A stretch of DNA of 64,000 nucleotides from Dongia deserti. GTDB taxonomy: Bacteria; Pseudomonadota; Alphaproteobacteria; Dongiales; Dongiaceae. Positions 16,902 to 25,184 of the stretch are shown piece by piece (within the stretch, counting starts at the first letter, position 1; each line of letters opens with the position of its first letter). Location of the stretch: positions 310,001 through 374,000 of the forward strand of contig NZ_QORW01000001.1 of assembly GCF_003574735.1 (NCBI RefSeq), given 5' to 3'. The position numbers and the translations under genes were made by a program. The notes under the pieces are model-generated. The model was not told where the DNA came from, ran no database searches, and saw only the letters and a program-made list of their open reading frames with translations.

Positions 16902-18944
16902 TCATCTGGCTGCCACGGTCTGGCGCTGCTCTATGACCTTATCGGCGAGCCGCCCGGTTAGTTCCTGCAAATGGTCGAAACGATAGGCGAAGTTACCCAC
17001 ACCATAGGTCAAAGATCGTAGCTCGATCACAAGATCCTGAAGCTCCGACTGTGGCATCAGGCACTCGACCACTTCCCAACCATCCCAGTCCGGCTTGTTC
17101 TTGATCTGCAGGATCTGGCCGCGTCGGCTTGTGACCAGCGAATGGATGCGGGACGTCAGGCTGGCAGGAGCCGAAACATCAACCGCATAGATCGGCTCCA
17201 GCAGAATGGGATGGCATTTCGGCATCGCCTCCTGCATCGCCATCCGTGCCGCGGTCTTGAAGGCCTGATCGGAACTGTCGACTGAATGGTACTGGCCGTC
17301 ATAGAGAGCGACTGCGACATCCACGACCGGGAACCCGAGCGGACCGCGGCTCAGATACTCGCGGATGCCTTCCTCGACCGAGCCGATGAATTGCCGAGGC
17401 ACTGCGCCTCCGACCACCCGGTCCTGGAATTCGAACCCCTGACCGCGATCGAGCGGCCAGACTTCGACATGCACATCCCCGAACTGGCCATGGCCCCCCG
17501 ATTGGCGCTTGAAGCGCGCATGCTGCTTGATGTTGGCGCGGATGGTTTCCTTGTAGCTGACCTGCGGCCGGCGCGACTTGACCGGCAGGTTGTAGCGCAG
17601 CTTCAGTCTCTCCAACGCGATCTGGAGATGGATGTCACCCTGCCCCTGCAGCAGCAATTCATGCGTATCCGGGTCATGCCCGAAACGCAGGGATGGATCT
17701 TCCTCCGCCAGCTTGGCAAGGGCCGCCGTCAGCTTCACCTCGTCATTGCGGTTCTCCACGTCCACCGCCAACGCGTAAAGCGGGGTCAGCGCCTCGGGCC
17801 ACTTGAAGCCCTCCGGCACCTTGCCACTCGCCGTGAGCGCATCGCCGGTCTTGATTGCATCCATGCGGCCAAGGCCGACGACTTCGCCAGCGCCTGCATT
17901 GGTGATCTTGTCGAAGCCGTTGCCCTTCGGCCGCAGCAGCGCGCCAATGCGCTGGCCGCCCAAGGTCTGGCCATCCGAGATTTGGCCCGACAGCACGCGC
18001 GCCAGAGCCACCTTGCCGCTGTGAGGTTGGTGATAGGTCTTGAACACGACCACAGCCGGCGTTTCATCGGCAAGACCCAAGCGATCGCGTACCGCTTCTG
18101 GTCCCGGCACGTCATGGCGCAACGCCTTGAGCAGGCGACGTACGCCGTAATCTTGCTCCGCTGCGCCCATCAGCACGGGCACGATCAGATCCTGTGCTAG
18201 ATCTTTGCTGAGCTGCTGATAGATCGCGTCCTTGCTTGGGACTGCGTCGCTTAGCAGTTGCTCCAGAAGCTGGTCGTCGAAATCGGCGAGATGCTCCAGC
18301 ATTTGCTCGCGCGCTTCCTGCTCGCGCGGCAGCATGTCCTCCGGCAGCTTGATAAGGTCGGACGCCTGGCCGGGGTGATAGCGATAGGCACGCTCGCTGA
18401 CGAGATCGACATACCCGGTGACCACGTCGCCGTTCTTACCCTCTTCGCGGATCGGCACCTGCCGCAGCACCAGCGGCCGGGCGGAGACCGCCTGCAGCGC
18501 TTCCATAACGTCGCGCACGCGCAGGTCGGAGCTGTCCATCTTATTGACGAAAAGAATGTGTGGAACCTTGTTGTCATCAAGGAACTTGAAGATCGGCGCC
18601 AGAGTCAGAGCCTTTTCCGTCTGCGGTTCGGCCACCACGATCGCGATATCGGCCGCCAGCACCGCATTGCGCATGTCCTGCCCCAGCTCGACCGCGCCGG
18701 GGCAATCCAGGAACGTCCACCGTTCGCCCAGGAATTCCGCCTGCGCAGCCGTCGTTTCGACAGACAGGCCGCGGGCGCGCGCTTCTGCAGAGCTGTCGCC
18801 CAGCAGGGTCTTGTCCTTGGCATTGCCTTTCTTGGAGAGGACGCCCGCAACGTGCAGCAGGCTTTCGAGCAGCGACGTCTTGCCGCTGGAGTAGGGTCCG
18901 ACAATTGCGGCGCAACGAGGCGCCGAAGGTGCTCTGCCTGCCAT
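16902..18944 (-). CDS. Elongation factor G-like translational GTPase
   Basis: EF-G-like protein of 680 residues, with all EF-G domains recognisable but diverged from canonical FusA. The P-loop GPYSSGKT is at 16-23, G3 is DCPG at 80-83 and G4 NKMD at 134-137. Domain II begins near 300, domain IV contains RRPQVSYKETIRANIKQ, and domain V ends with the EF-G C-terminal fold. The invariant HVDHGK of EF-G/EF-Tu is replaced by PYSSGK. This branch is widespread in alphaproteobacteria beside the true fusA, and its cellular job is not established. It is a single gene with no partner here. Confidence 0.88.
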   Translation of the reverse strand: MAGRAPSAPRCAAIVGPYSSGKTSLLESLLHVAGVLSKKGNAKDKTLLGDSSAEARARGLSVETTAAQAEFLGERWTFLDCPGAVELGQDMRNAVLAADIAIVVAEPQTEKALTLAPIFKFLDDNKVPHILFVNKMDSSDLRVRDVMEALQAVSARPLVLRQVPIREEGKNGDVVTGYVDLVSERAYRYHPGQASDLIKLPEDMLPREQEAREQMLEHLADFDDQLLEQLLSDAVPSKDAIYQQLSKDLAQDLIVPVLMGAAEQDYGVRRLLKALRHDVPGPEAVRDRLGLADETPAVVVFKTYHQPHSGKVALARVLSGQISDGQTLGGQRIGALLRPKGNGFDKITNAGAGEVVGLGRMDAIKTGDALTASGKVPEGFKWPEALTPLYALAVDVENRNDEVKLTAALAKLAEEDPSLRFGHDPDTHELLLQGQGDIHLQIALERLKLRYNLPVKSRRPQVSYKETIRANIKQHARFKRQSGGHGQFGDVHVEVWPLDRGQGFEFQDRVVGGAVPRQFIGSVEEGIREYLSRGPLGFPVVDVAVALYDGQYHSVDSSDQAFKTAARMAMQEAMPKCHPILLEPIYAVDVSAPASLTSRIHSLVTSRRGQILQIKNKPDWDGWEVVECLMPQSELQDLVIELRSLTYGVGNFAYRFDHLQELTGRLADKVIEQRQTVAAR

Positions 18945-19161
18945 GATTCCGTCCCTCCCTGGACTTTAGGGCCACGGGCCGGGATGCGGATGGACGCCGG
19001 CGGACCGCGGCCATTTTTTCCTGACGGCTCATGATTTCAGGCTCCCGAGGCGGCTGCAAGCGAGATTCTGCCGCGGCTGCATCAAGCCACTTTTTCGAGG
19101 CTTGTCAGGCACGTATCGACCCGGCGAGCGGCTTCGTTGAGCAGCTCACCGGCTTGCTAAG

Positions 19162-19189
19162 ATAATTAACTGACCAGTCAGTTAATTAT
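19162..19189. promoter_or_regulatory. TetR-type operator (28-bp inverted repeat)
   Basis: Arms ATAATTAACTGAC (19162-19174) and GTCAGTTAATTAT (19177-19189) are perfectly complementary around a central CA. It lies 37 bp upstream of the tetR-like ATG. The core TGAC-CA-GTCA is the form recognised by many TetR-family regulators of efflux operons. Its AT-richness stands out in this GC-rich window and probably also covers the promoter. Confidence 0.8.
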
Positions 19190-19225
19190 TGACTCACATG
19201 GCCGACGCGGCGGATAATCGCCGTC

Positions 19226-19906
19226 ATGGCCCGCACCAACAGACAAGCCGCTACTGCTTTGGAAGATCCTGCGCCGCGCTGGCGCCGGCGTGCTGCCGAC
19301 CGGCCGCGGGAGATCCTGGACGCCGCGCTCACGGTGTTTGTGGCGAAGGGCTTCGCCTCCACGAAACTGGACGACGTCGCGACGGCGGCCGGCATCTCCA
19401 AGGGACTGCTCTACCGCTACTTCGACAACAAGGCGGAACTGTTCAAGGAAGTCATCCGCCAGACTCTGGTGACCACCATCCGCGATGTCGGCGACCGCGC
19501 ACGCGCCAGCGACAGTGCGCGTGTCGCCCTCGACATCTTCCTGGACCAGATGGTCGCGATAGCCAACGATCCACGCCGCTCCGCCATTCCGAAGCTGGTC
19601 ATCAGCGAGTCCGGAAATTTTCCAGAGCTCGCGGTCTTCTACCTCGCCGAGGTCATCGGGCCGGCCTTGACGCAGTTGACCGCGCTGGTCCGCCGCGGAA
19701 TCGACGGCGGTGAGTTTCGTCAAGTTGATCCGGACCTCACGGCCAAGTGCATTGTGGCACCGCTCATTCTCTCCGTGATCTGGCGTCACACCTTTGCGCG
19801 CCACGCTCCGAGTCCCTTCGCTCCCGACGCACTGATCCGGCAGCATCGCGACATTCTTCTGCGCGGCCTGGCGACGCCGGCACGGCGAAAAAGGAGGTCA
19901 TCATGA
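19226..19906 (+). CDS. TetR-family transcriptional regulator
   Basis: TetR-family repressor, 226 residues. The N-terminal helix-turn-helix (about 25-75) has REILDAALTVFVAKGF, DDVATAAGISKGLLYRYF and NKAELF, the canonical TetR signature. The C-terminal ligand domain resembles that of CecR/AcrR-like regulators with a TetR_C domain. It is the first gene of a four-gene operon with an HlyD-type lipoprotein, ABC ATPase and ABC-2 permease, and overlaps the next gene by an ATGA junction. The arrangement parallels E. coli cecR-ybhGFSR. The near-perfect operator upstream suggests autorepression of the whole operon, relieved by a drug-like ligand. Confidence 0.93.
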   Translation: MARTNRQAATALEDPAPRWRRRAADRPREILDAALTVFVAKGFASTKLDDVATAAGISKGLLYRYFDNKAELFKEVIRQTLVTTIRDVGDRARASDSARVALDIFLDQMVAIANDPRRSAIPKLVISESGNFPELAVFYLAEVIGPALTQLTALVRRGIDGGEFRQVDPDLTAKCIVAPLILSVIWRHTFARHAPSPFAPDALIRQHRDILLRGLATPARRKRRSS

Positions 19907-20898
19907 CCGCACTGCGTGTTGTGACCGCATTTGCCCTGCTGATCGTTATCGGCGGCTGCGACCGGCCCGACACCGACACGTGGCAGGGCTATGTCGAAGC
20001 CGAATACACCTATGTCGCACCGCTCGAAACCGGACGAATCATCGCGCTTGCTGTCGAGCGCGGAGATCAGGTTCAAGCTGGCCAACCCTTGTTCACGCTC
20101 GAGGACGACGCCGAACGTGCGGCGCGCAACCAGGCCGCCGCGGAACTGGCGCAGGCCGAAGCCGATCTTGCCGACCTGCGGAAAGGCGATCGACCGGAAG
20201 ACCTCGCCATCATCCAGGCGCAGCTGGACAAGGCCCGCGCTTCGCTCGCCTTGTCGGTGCCGCGCCTGGCCCGCCGCGAAAAAATGGTCAAAGGCAGCAT
20301 CATCGGCGAGGAAGAGCTGGACGAGGCGAAGTCCGCCATCCTGGCCGATCGCGGCAACATCGCCGAATATGAAGCGCGCTTGGCCGAAGCGAAGCTGCCC
20401 GCGCGCATCGACAAGATTGCGGCCGCGGAAAGGCTGGTCGAGGCACGCAAGGCCGCGCTCGCCGACGCGGCGTGGCGGTTGTCGCGGCGGCAGGAAAGGG
20501 CGCCGGCGGCGGCACGTGTCGAGGACGTGTTCTTCCGCGCAGGCGAGACTGCGAGTGCCGGCCAGGGCATCGTAAGCCTGCTTACACCCGACAAGGTGAA
20601 GCTGCGCTTTTTCGTGCCGGAGCCGGCGCTCGCGACCATTGCCGTCGGCCAGAAGCTCGCCGTTTCCTGCGATTCGTGTCCGCCGAACCTGACCGCCACC
20701 ATCACCTTCATCGCGCGCACGGCCGAGTTCACGCCACCCGTCATCTACAGCCTGAGACGGCGGGAGAAGCTGGTGTTCCTGGTGGAGGCGAGGCCCGACG
20801 ATCTGAACCAGCCTTGGCATCCGGGACTGCCGGTCGATGTCAGGCCGTTGCCCGCGGCGCCAAGTGGCCAACCGGTGGCGCAGGGTACGGGCTCATGA
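19903..20898 (+). CDS. HlyD-family membrane fusion lipoprotein (YbhG-like)
   Basis: Periplasmic adaptor of an export pump, 331 residues, starting at 19903 behind a strong AAGGAGG and overlapping tetR. The lipobox VIGGC is near residue 17 with Asp at +2, the inner-membrane retention signal. A biotinyl-lipoyl-like half-motif lies near 30-60 (ETGRIIALAVERGDQVQAGQPLF), followed by a long coiled-coil hairpin with two Ala/Glu-rich helices (about 65-190) and a beta-barrel part. It bridges the ABC-2 permease to an outer-membrane factor not encoded here. It overlaps the ATPase gene in an ATGA junction. Confidence 0.9.
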   Translation: MTALRVVTAFALLIVIGGCDRPDTDTWQGYVEAEYTYVAPLETGRIIALAVERGDQVQAGQPLFTLEDDAERAARNQAAAELAQAEADLADLRKGDRPEDLAIIQAQLDKARASLALSVPRLARREKMVKGSIIGEEELDEAKSAILADRGNIAEYEARLAEAKLPARIDKIAAAERLVEARKAALADAAWRLSRRQERAPAAARVEDVFFRAGETASAGQGIVSLLTPDKVKLRFFVPEPALATIAVGQKLAVSCDSCPPNLTATITFIARTAEFTPPVIYSLRRREKLVFLVEARPDDLNQPWHPGLPVDVRPLPAAPSGQPVAQGTGS

Positions 20899-21833
20899 CT
20901 CTCGCCATCGACGTCCAGGGCCTGAGCAAGAGCTTCGACGGCAAGACGGTCGTGCACGATCTGACCTTGCGGGTGGCACGCGGGCAGATCTGCGGCTTTC
21001 TCGGCCCCAATGGAAGCGGCAAGACGACGAGCATCCGCATGCTGTGCGGATTGCTGAAGCCGGATTCCGGCAGCGGCACGTGCCTCGGCTATGACGTGAT
21101 CCGCGAGACCGACCAGATCAAGCGCCATATCGGCTACATGACACAGAAGTTCGGCCTCTATGAAGACCTGACCATCCAGGAGAACCTGCAATTCACCGCG
21201 CGGGTTTACGGCCTCGATCGCCGCAACGAACGGGTGGAAGCGTCGCTGGAACGGCTTGGATTGCATCATCGTCGCAATCAGCTGGCGGGTGCCCTGTCGG
21301 GCGGCTGGAAGCAGCGCCTGGCGCTGGCCGCCTGCCTGCTGCACGAGCCGGAACTGCTGCTGCTCGACGAGCCGACTGCCGGCGTCGATCCCAAGGCGCG
21401 GCGCGATTTCTGGGACCAGATCCACGCCATGGCGGCGCAGGGCATCACCGTTCTGGTCTCGACCCACTACATGGACGAGGCGGAGCGCTGCCATGAGATT
21501 GTCTACATCGCCTACGGGCGATTGCTCACCTACGGGTCGATCCACCAGGTGATTGCGGAAGCGGGCCTGACCACCTGGGCCGTAGCGGCCAAAGGGGACG
21601 GTGCGCGCATTGCGACCTTGTCGCAGGACCTGAGCGGCAAGCCGGGAATCGACGCCGTGGCGGCGTTCGGCGCGGGGCTGCATGTCGGCGGGCGCGATGC
21701 GGCGGCGCTGGAGCGGGCGATCGCGCCATACCGCAGCGATCCGATGCTGACCTGGCAGCGCACGGAACCCAATCTCGAAGACGTGTTCATCGACCTCGTT
21801 GCGCGCGCCGAGAACGATCCGCGGGCGGCCTGA
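20895..21833 (+). CDS. ABC-2 exporter ATP-binding protein (YbhF-like)
   Basis: ATPase subunit of the exporter, 312 residues from the ATG at 20895. Seen are Walker [10 protein letters not shown] near 35-43, the Q-loop region [13 protein letters not shown], signature [12 protein letters not shown] (with GGW in place of the usual GGQ), Walker [14 protein letters not shown] and the H-loop [11 protein letters not shown]. The C-terminal ~80 residues resemble those of drug-type ABC ATPases (CcmA/DrrA class). Unlike E. coli YbhF, only one ATPase domain is present, so it would act as a homodimer with the single permease gene downstream. Confidence 0.93.
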   Translation: MTLAIDVQGLSKSFDGKTVVHDLTLRVARGQICGFLGPNGSGKTTSIRMLCGLLKPDSGSGTCLGYDVIRETDQIKRHIGYMTQKFGLYEDLTIQENLQFTARVYGLDRRNERVEASLERLGLHHRRNQLAGALSGGWKQRLALAACLLHEPELLLLDEPTAGVDPKARRDFWDQIHAMAAQGITVLVSTHYMDEAERCHEIVYIAYGRLLTYGSIHQVIAEAGLTTWAVAAKGDGARIATLSQDLSGKPGIDAVAAFGAGLHVGGRDAAALERAIAPYRSDPMLTWQRTEPNLEDVFIDLVARAENDPRAA

Positions 21834-21836
21834 TCT

Positions 21837-22961
21837 ATGCTCTGGCGCCGCTTCCTCGCCGTCTTCATCAAGGAGTTCGTGCAGATGCGGCGCGACCGCA
21901 TCACCTTCGCCATGATGGTGGGCGTGCCGCTGATGCAGCTCATCCTGTTTGGCTATGCCATCAATTCGGATCCCAAGTCGCTGCCGACCGCGGTGGTAAT
22001 GGGCGATTCCTCGCCATTTGCCCGCTCGATCGTCACGGCTTTGCAGAACTCCGCCTATTTCCGCATCGTCGAATCGCCGGTGAGCGAAGCACGCGCCGAC
22101 GAGCTGCTGCGGCTAGGGGACGTGCAGTTCGTGGTCACCATTCCCGTCGACTTTACGCGCGACCTGATCCGTGGCGACCGGCCGACCCTGCTGGTCGAGG
22201 CGGATGCGACCGATCCCGCCGCCACCAGCAACGCGATCTCCGCCCTCATCAGCCTGAATGACACGGCGCTGGATCACGATCTCAAAGGGCCGCTGGCTTC
22301 TCTCAAGAATGCGCCGCCGCCATTCGACCTGCAGATCCACCGCCGCTACAACGAGGAAGGCATCACCCAATTCAACATCGTGCCCGGCTTGATGGGCGTC
22401 GTTCTCACCATGACCATGGTGATGATGACAGGCCTTGCCATGACGCGGGAGCAGGAGCGCGGCACGATGGAGAACCTGCTCGCCATGCCGATCCGGCCTG
22501 TCGAAGTGATGCTGGGCAAAATCGCGCCCTACATCTTCGTCGGCTATGTGCAGGTCACCATCATCATCCTGGCCGCGCACTACCTGTTCGACGTGCCGGT
22601 GATCGGCTCGCTGCCGCTGTTGTTCGGATCGGCGATCTTCTTCATCGCGGCGAACCTGTCGGTCGGCTTCACCTTTTCGACCCTGGCCAAGAGCCAGATG
22701 CAGGCGATGCAGCTCTCCTTCTTCTATTTCCTTCCCTCTCTGCTGCTGTCCGGATTCATGTTCCCCTTCCGCGGCATGCCGGAATGGGCACAGTGGATCG
22801 GCGAAGTTCTGCCGCTCACGCATTTCCTGCGCATCATCCGCGGCGTGATGCTGAAGGGGAACGCGCCGTACGAGGTGTGGCCGAACCTCTGGCCGATCGC
22901 CGCCTTCATGCTGGCGGCGATGGCGCTGGCTCTATTGCGCTACCGCAGGACGGTGGCTTAG
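21837..22961 (+). CDS. ABC-2 type exporter permease (YbhS/YbhR-like)
   Basis: Integral membrane subunit, 374 residues. It has one N-terminal helix (LIL-FGYAI near 40), a large periplasmic loop of about 130 residues, then five C-terminal helices from FNIVPGLMGVVLTMTMVMM onward. The ABC-2 signature region MTREQERGTMENLLAMPIRPVEVMLGK is split between residues 203 and 230. E. coli uses two permeases (YbhS, YbhR); this operon has one, so a homodimer is expected. It starts 3 bp after the ATPase stop and overlaps the convergent aldehyde dehydrogenase gene by 4 bp. Confidence 0.92.
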   Translation: MLWRRFLAVFIKEFVQMRRDRITFAMMVGVPLMQLILFGYAINSDPKSLPTAVVMGDSSPFARSIVTALQNSAYFRIVESPVSEARADELLRLGDVQFVVTIPVDFTRDLIRGDRPTLLVEADATDPAATSNAISALISLNDTALDHDLKGPLASLKNAPPPFDLQIHRRYNEEGITQFNIVPGLMGVVLTMTMVMMTGLAMTREQERGTMENLLAMPIRPVEVMLGKIAPYIFVGYVQVTIIILAAHYLFDVPVIGSLPLLFGSAIFFIAANLSVGFTFSTLAKSQMQAMQLSFFYFLPSLLLSGFMFPFRGMPEWAQWIGEVLPLTHFLRIIRGVMLKGNAPYEVWPNLWPIAAFMLAAMALALLRYRRTVA

Positions 22962-24469
22962 CCGAGCCTGTCCCCGCCGCGCTCCTTGAAGAACGCATCG
23001 GAGTAGGGATACCACCAGCCCTGCAGCTCCGCCTTGGGATCCAGCATCACCATCTTGGATTGGCGGAAGGCATTGAGGCCAAGGCGGCTGAGCGCACGAC
23101 CCATGCCGCTTGCCTTCCAACCGCCGAACGGCAGCGCGTCATTGTCGCCCAGCACATTGTTGACCCACACCATGCCGGCTTCCAGGCGCTCGGTAGCGGC
23201 CATGGCTTCATCCAGGCGGTTGGTATAGATCGCCGCACCCAGGCCATAACGCGACGCGTTCGCCAGCGTGACCGCCTCGTCGAACGAGCGCACCTTGATG
23301 ATCGGCGCAACCGGGCCGAACAACTCTGCGCGCACGATCGCCATGTCGGGAGTCACGTTGGTGAGGACCGTCGGCTCGTAGAACCAGCCGACATTATGCT
23401 CGGCAGGAACCTTCCCGCCGCAGGCGACCTTGGCACCTTGCGCCACCGCCTGCTCCACCAGGCTCGTCACCTTGTCCCGCGCGGCCCCGCTGACCAGCGG
23501 GCCGATCTCCACATTGGTGAGGCCGGGCCCCACCCGCAGCGCGCGGGTGCGCGCCACCATGCGACCGACGAAAGCATCGTGCACCGCTTCATGCACCAGG
23601 ATGCGCTCGGTTGCGGTGCAGACCTGGCCGGAGAGATGGAACGCCGCTGTCACCGCTGCCGCCGCAGCGACATCCGGATCAACGCTGTCCATCACGATCA
23701 AGGGATCGCTGCCACCCGCTTCGATCACGCACGGCTTCAGCCGCTCGCCGCAAGCTGCGGCCACTTTCTGACCCGCTTCGACGCTGCCGGTGAAGGCGAC
23801 CACCTTCACGCGCTCGTCGGCGATCAATGCCTGTGCCGCCTCGGCACCGCCGGTCAGGCAGGACACCAGCCCCGGCGGCAGGCTCGCGAAATGCTCCATG
23901 AACTTGAGCGTGCAGAGCGATGTGGCCGGCGCCGGCTTGATCACCACCGCGTTACCGGCTGCAAGCGAGGCCGCCGCTGTGAAGGCCATCAGGATGATCG
24001 GGAAATTGAAGGGCAGGATATGGGCGCTGATGCCGTACGGGAAATATCTGGCGTACTGCAATGAGCCCGGCGACGTCGGTCCCGCCAGGAAGCCGGCATC
24101 GTCTCGCACGATTTCCGCGAAGTAGCGGAAGATGGATCCGACGTTCAGCAACTCGCCCACCGCCTCGGTGTAGGGCTTCCCCATCTCGCGGGTCATCAGC
24201 TCCGCGACCGGCCCTTGCGCGTTCGCTTCCATCGCGTCGGCGCAGCGATGCAGGGCTGCGGCGCGGCTCTTGGCATCCAATGCAGCCCAGGCCCTCTGCG
24301 CGATCTGCGCGGCCTCCAGGGGAGGACTGGTATGCCGCGCTTCGCACAGCGCGATCTTGCCCGCCACACTCAGGTCGGCGGGATTGATCACGTCTTGCGT
24401 CTTCGCGCCAGGAGCGGTGCGGTAGCCGCCTGCAACGAAGATCTGCGCGGCGAAGGGATCGAATCTCAT
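22958..24469 (-). CDS. Aldehyde dehydrogenase family protein
   Basis: NAD(P)+-dependent aldehyde dehydrogenase, 503 residues. The catalytic Cys lies in GQVCTATE, the general-base Glu in IEAGGSDP, the nucleotide-binding stretch is FTGSVEAGQKVA, and KPAPATSLC follows the usual KPS position. It is closest in feel to succinate-semialdehyde or aminoaldehyde dehydrogenases, but substrate cannot be read from motifs. It is the last gene of the Pot-type operon and overlaps the upstream cupin gene by 4 bp. In that context oxidation of an aldehyde produced from an imported amine is likely. Confidence 0.9.
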   Translation of the reverse strand: MRFDPFAAQIFVAGGYRTAPGAKTQDVINPADLSVAGKIALCEARHTSPPLEAAQIAQRAWAALDAKSRAAALHRCADAMEANAQGPVAELMTREMGKPYTEAVGELLNVGSIFRYFAEIVRDDAGFLAGPTSPGSLQYARYFPYGISAHILPFNFPIILMAFTAAASLAAGNAVVIKPAPATSLCTLKFMEHFASLPPGLVSCLTGGAEAAQALIADERVKVVAFTGSVEAGQKVAAACGERLKPCVIEAGGSDPLIVMDSVDPDVAAAAAVTAAFHLSGQVCTATERILVHEAVHDAFVGRMVARTRALRVGPGLTNVEIGPLVSGAARDKVTSLVEQAVAQGAKVACGGKVPAEHNVGWFYEPTVLTNVTPDMAIVRAELFGPVAPIIKVRSFDEAVTLANASRYGLGAAIYTNRLDEAMAATERLEAGMVWVNNVLGDNDALPFGGWKASGMGRALSRLGLNAFRQSKMVMLDPKAELQGWWYPYSDAFFKERGGDRLG

Positions 24470-24813
24470 CGGATCATATAGACCTTGCGAATCGTCTCAT
24501 GCACCCGGCAGGTGCCCTTCCAGCCCTGCGGGAAAAAGGCGATGGTGTCCGGCTTGATCTCGATCACCTCGCCGGATTCATGCGTATAAGTACAGCGGCC
24601 GAGCAGGAAATGACAGAACTCGTCGCGCGTGACTTCGCAGCGCCAGTAGCCCGGCGTGCAGACCCAAATGCCGCTTTCGTTCTCGCCGTTCGGTCCCTTG
24701 TGCAGCAGCACGCCGGAGGTCATGGAGCGGCCCTCGATCATGGTCGGGATCGGGCCCCAATCCTTGAGCTCGGTCGCGTCCTTCGGGTCGTAGAGAACTG
24801 GTGTGGTCATCAA
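24466..24813 (-). CDS. Small cupin, DUF861 type (copy B)
   Basis: Single-domain cupin of 115 residues. GVLLHKGPNGENESGIWVCTPG is followed by RDEFCHFLLGRCTYTHESGEVIEIKPDT and FFPQGWKGTCRVHETIRKVYMIR; this is the cupin_3/DUF861 pattern. It is a tandem paralog of the gene immediately upstream, with matching order of motifs and the same C-terminal VHET.RxVYM.R. DUF861 proteins include ureidoglycine aminohydrolase relatives and many uncharacterised members beside amine-catabolic genes. It has 8 bp spacing from copy A and ATGA overlap with the aldehyde dehydrogenase gene. Function is not known. Confidence 0.83.
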   Translation of the reverse strand: MMTTPVLYDPKDATELKDWGPIPTMIEGRSMTSGVLLHKGPNGENESGIWVCTPGYWRCEVTRDEFCHFLLGRCTYTHESGEVIEIKPDTIAFFPQGWKGTCRVHETIRKVYMIR

Positions 24814-24821
24814 CTACTCCT

Positions 24822-25184
24822 TCAGCGCAGCATGTAGACGTTGCGCATGGTCTCATGAACGGTGCAAGTGCCGGTCCAGCCTGCTGTGAAATGCACGCAG
24901 GTGCCGGACCGAACCTCGATCACCTCGCCATTATCGCGCCGGTAGGTCGCCCGACCGGCGATGAAATGGCAGAACTCATCACGCGGAATGATGAGAGGCC
25001 AGGTGCCGGGCGTGCAGACCCAGACACCCGTCTCCGGCTCGTTGTTCGGGCCTTTGAACAACAGGCGCCCGGATGATCTCGACGGCCCCCCCGTGCACTT
25101 CGGTTGCTCGCCCCAATCCGCGAGGTCGGGGAACCACACAGCGTCATAGATGTGCGGCGCCGAGCTCTTCAGGCTATCGGTCAC
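24822..25184 (-). CDS. Small cupin, DUF861 type (copy A)
   Basis: Single-domain cupin of 120 residues, starting at a GTG (25184) that overlaps the TGA of the UGT-like gene, so translation is coupled. The motifs GVWVCTPGTWPL, RDEFCHFIAGRATYRRDNGEVIEV and FTAGWTGTCTVHETMRNVYMLR line up with copy B. The two cupins are about half identical by eye. The first metal-ligand region lacks the classical HxH, as in other DUF861 members. Tandem retention of both suggests a heteromer or sequential steps. Function unknown. Confidence 0.83.
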   Translation of the reverse strand: MTDSLKSSAPHIYDAVWFPDLADWGEQPKCTGGPSRSSGRLLFKGPNNEPETGVWVCTPGTWPLIIPRDEFCHFIAGRATYRRDNGEVIEVRSGTCVHFTAGWTGTCTVHETMRNVYMLR

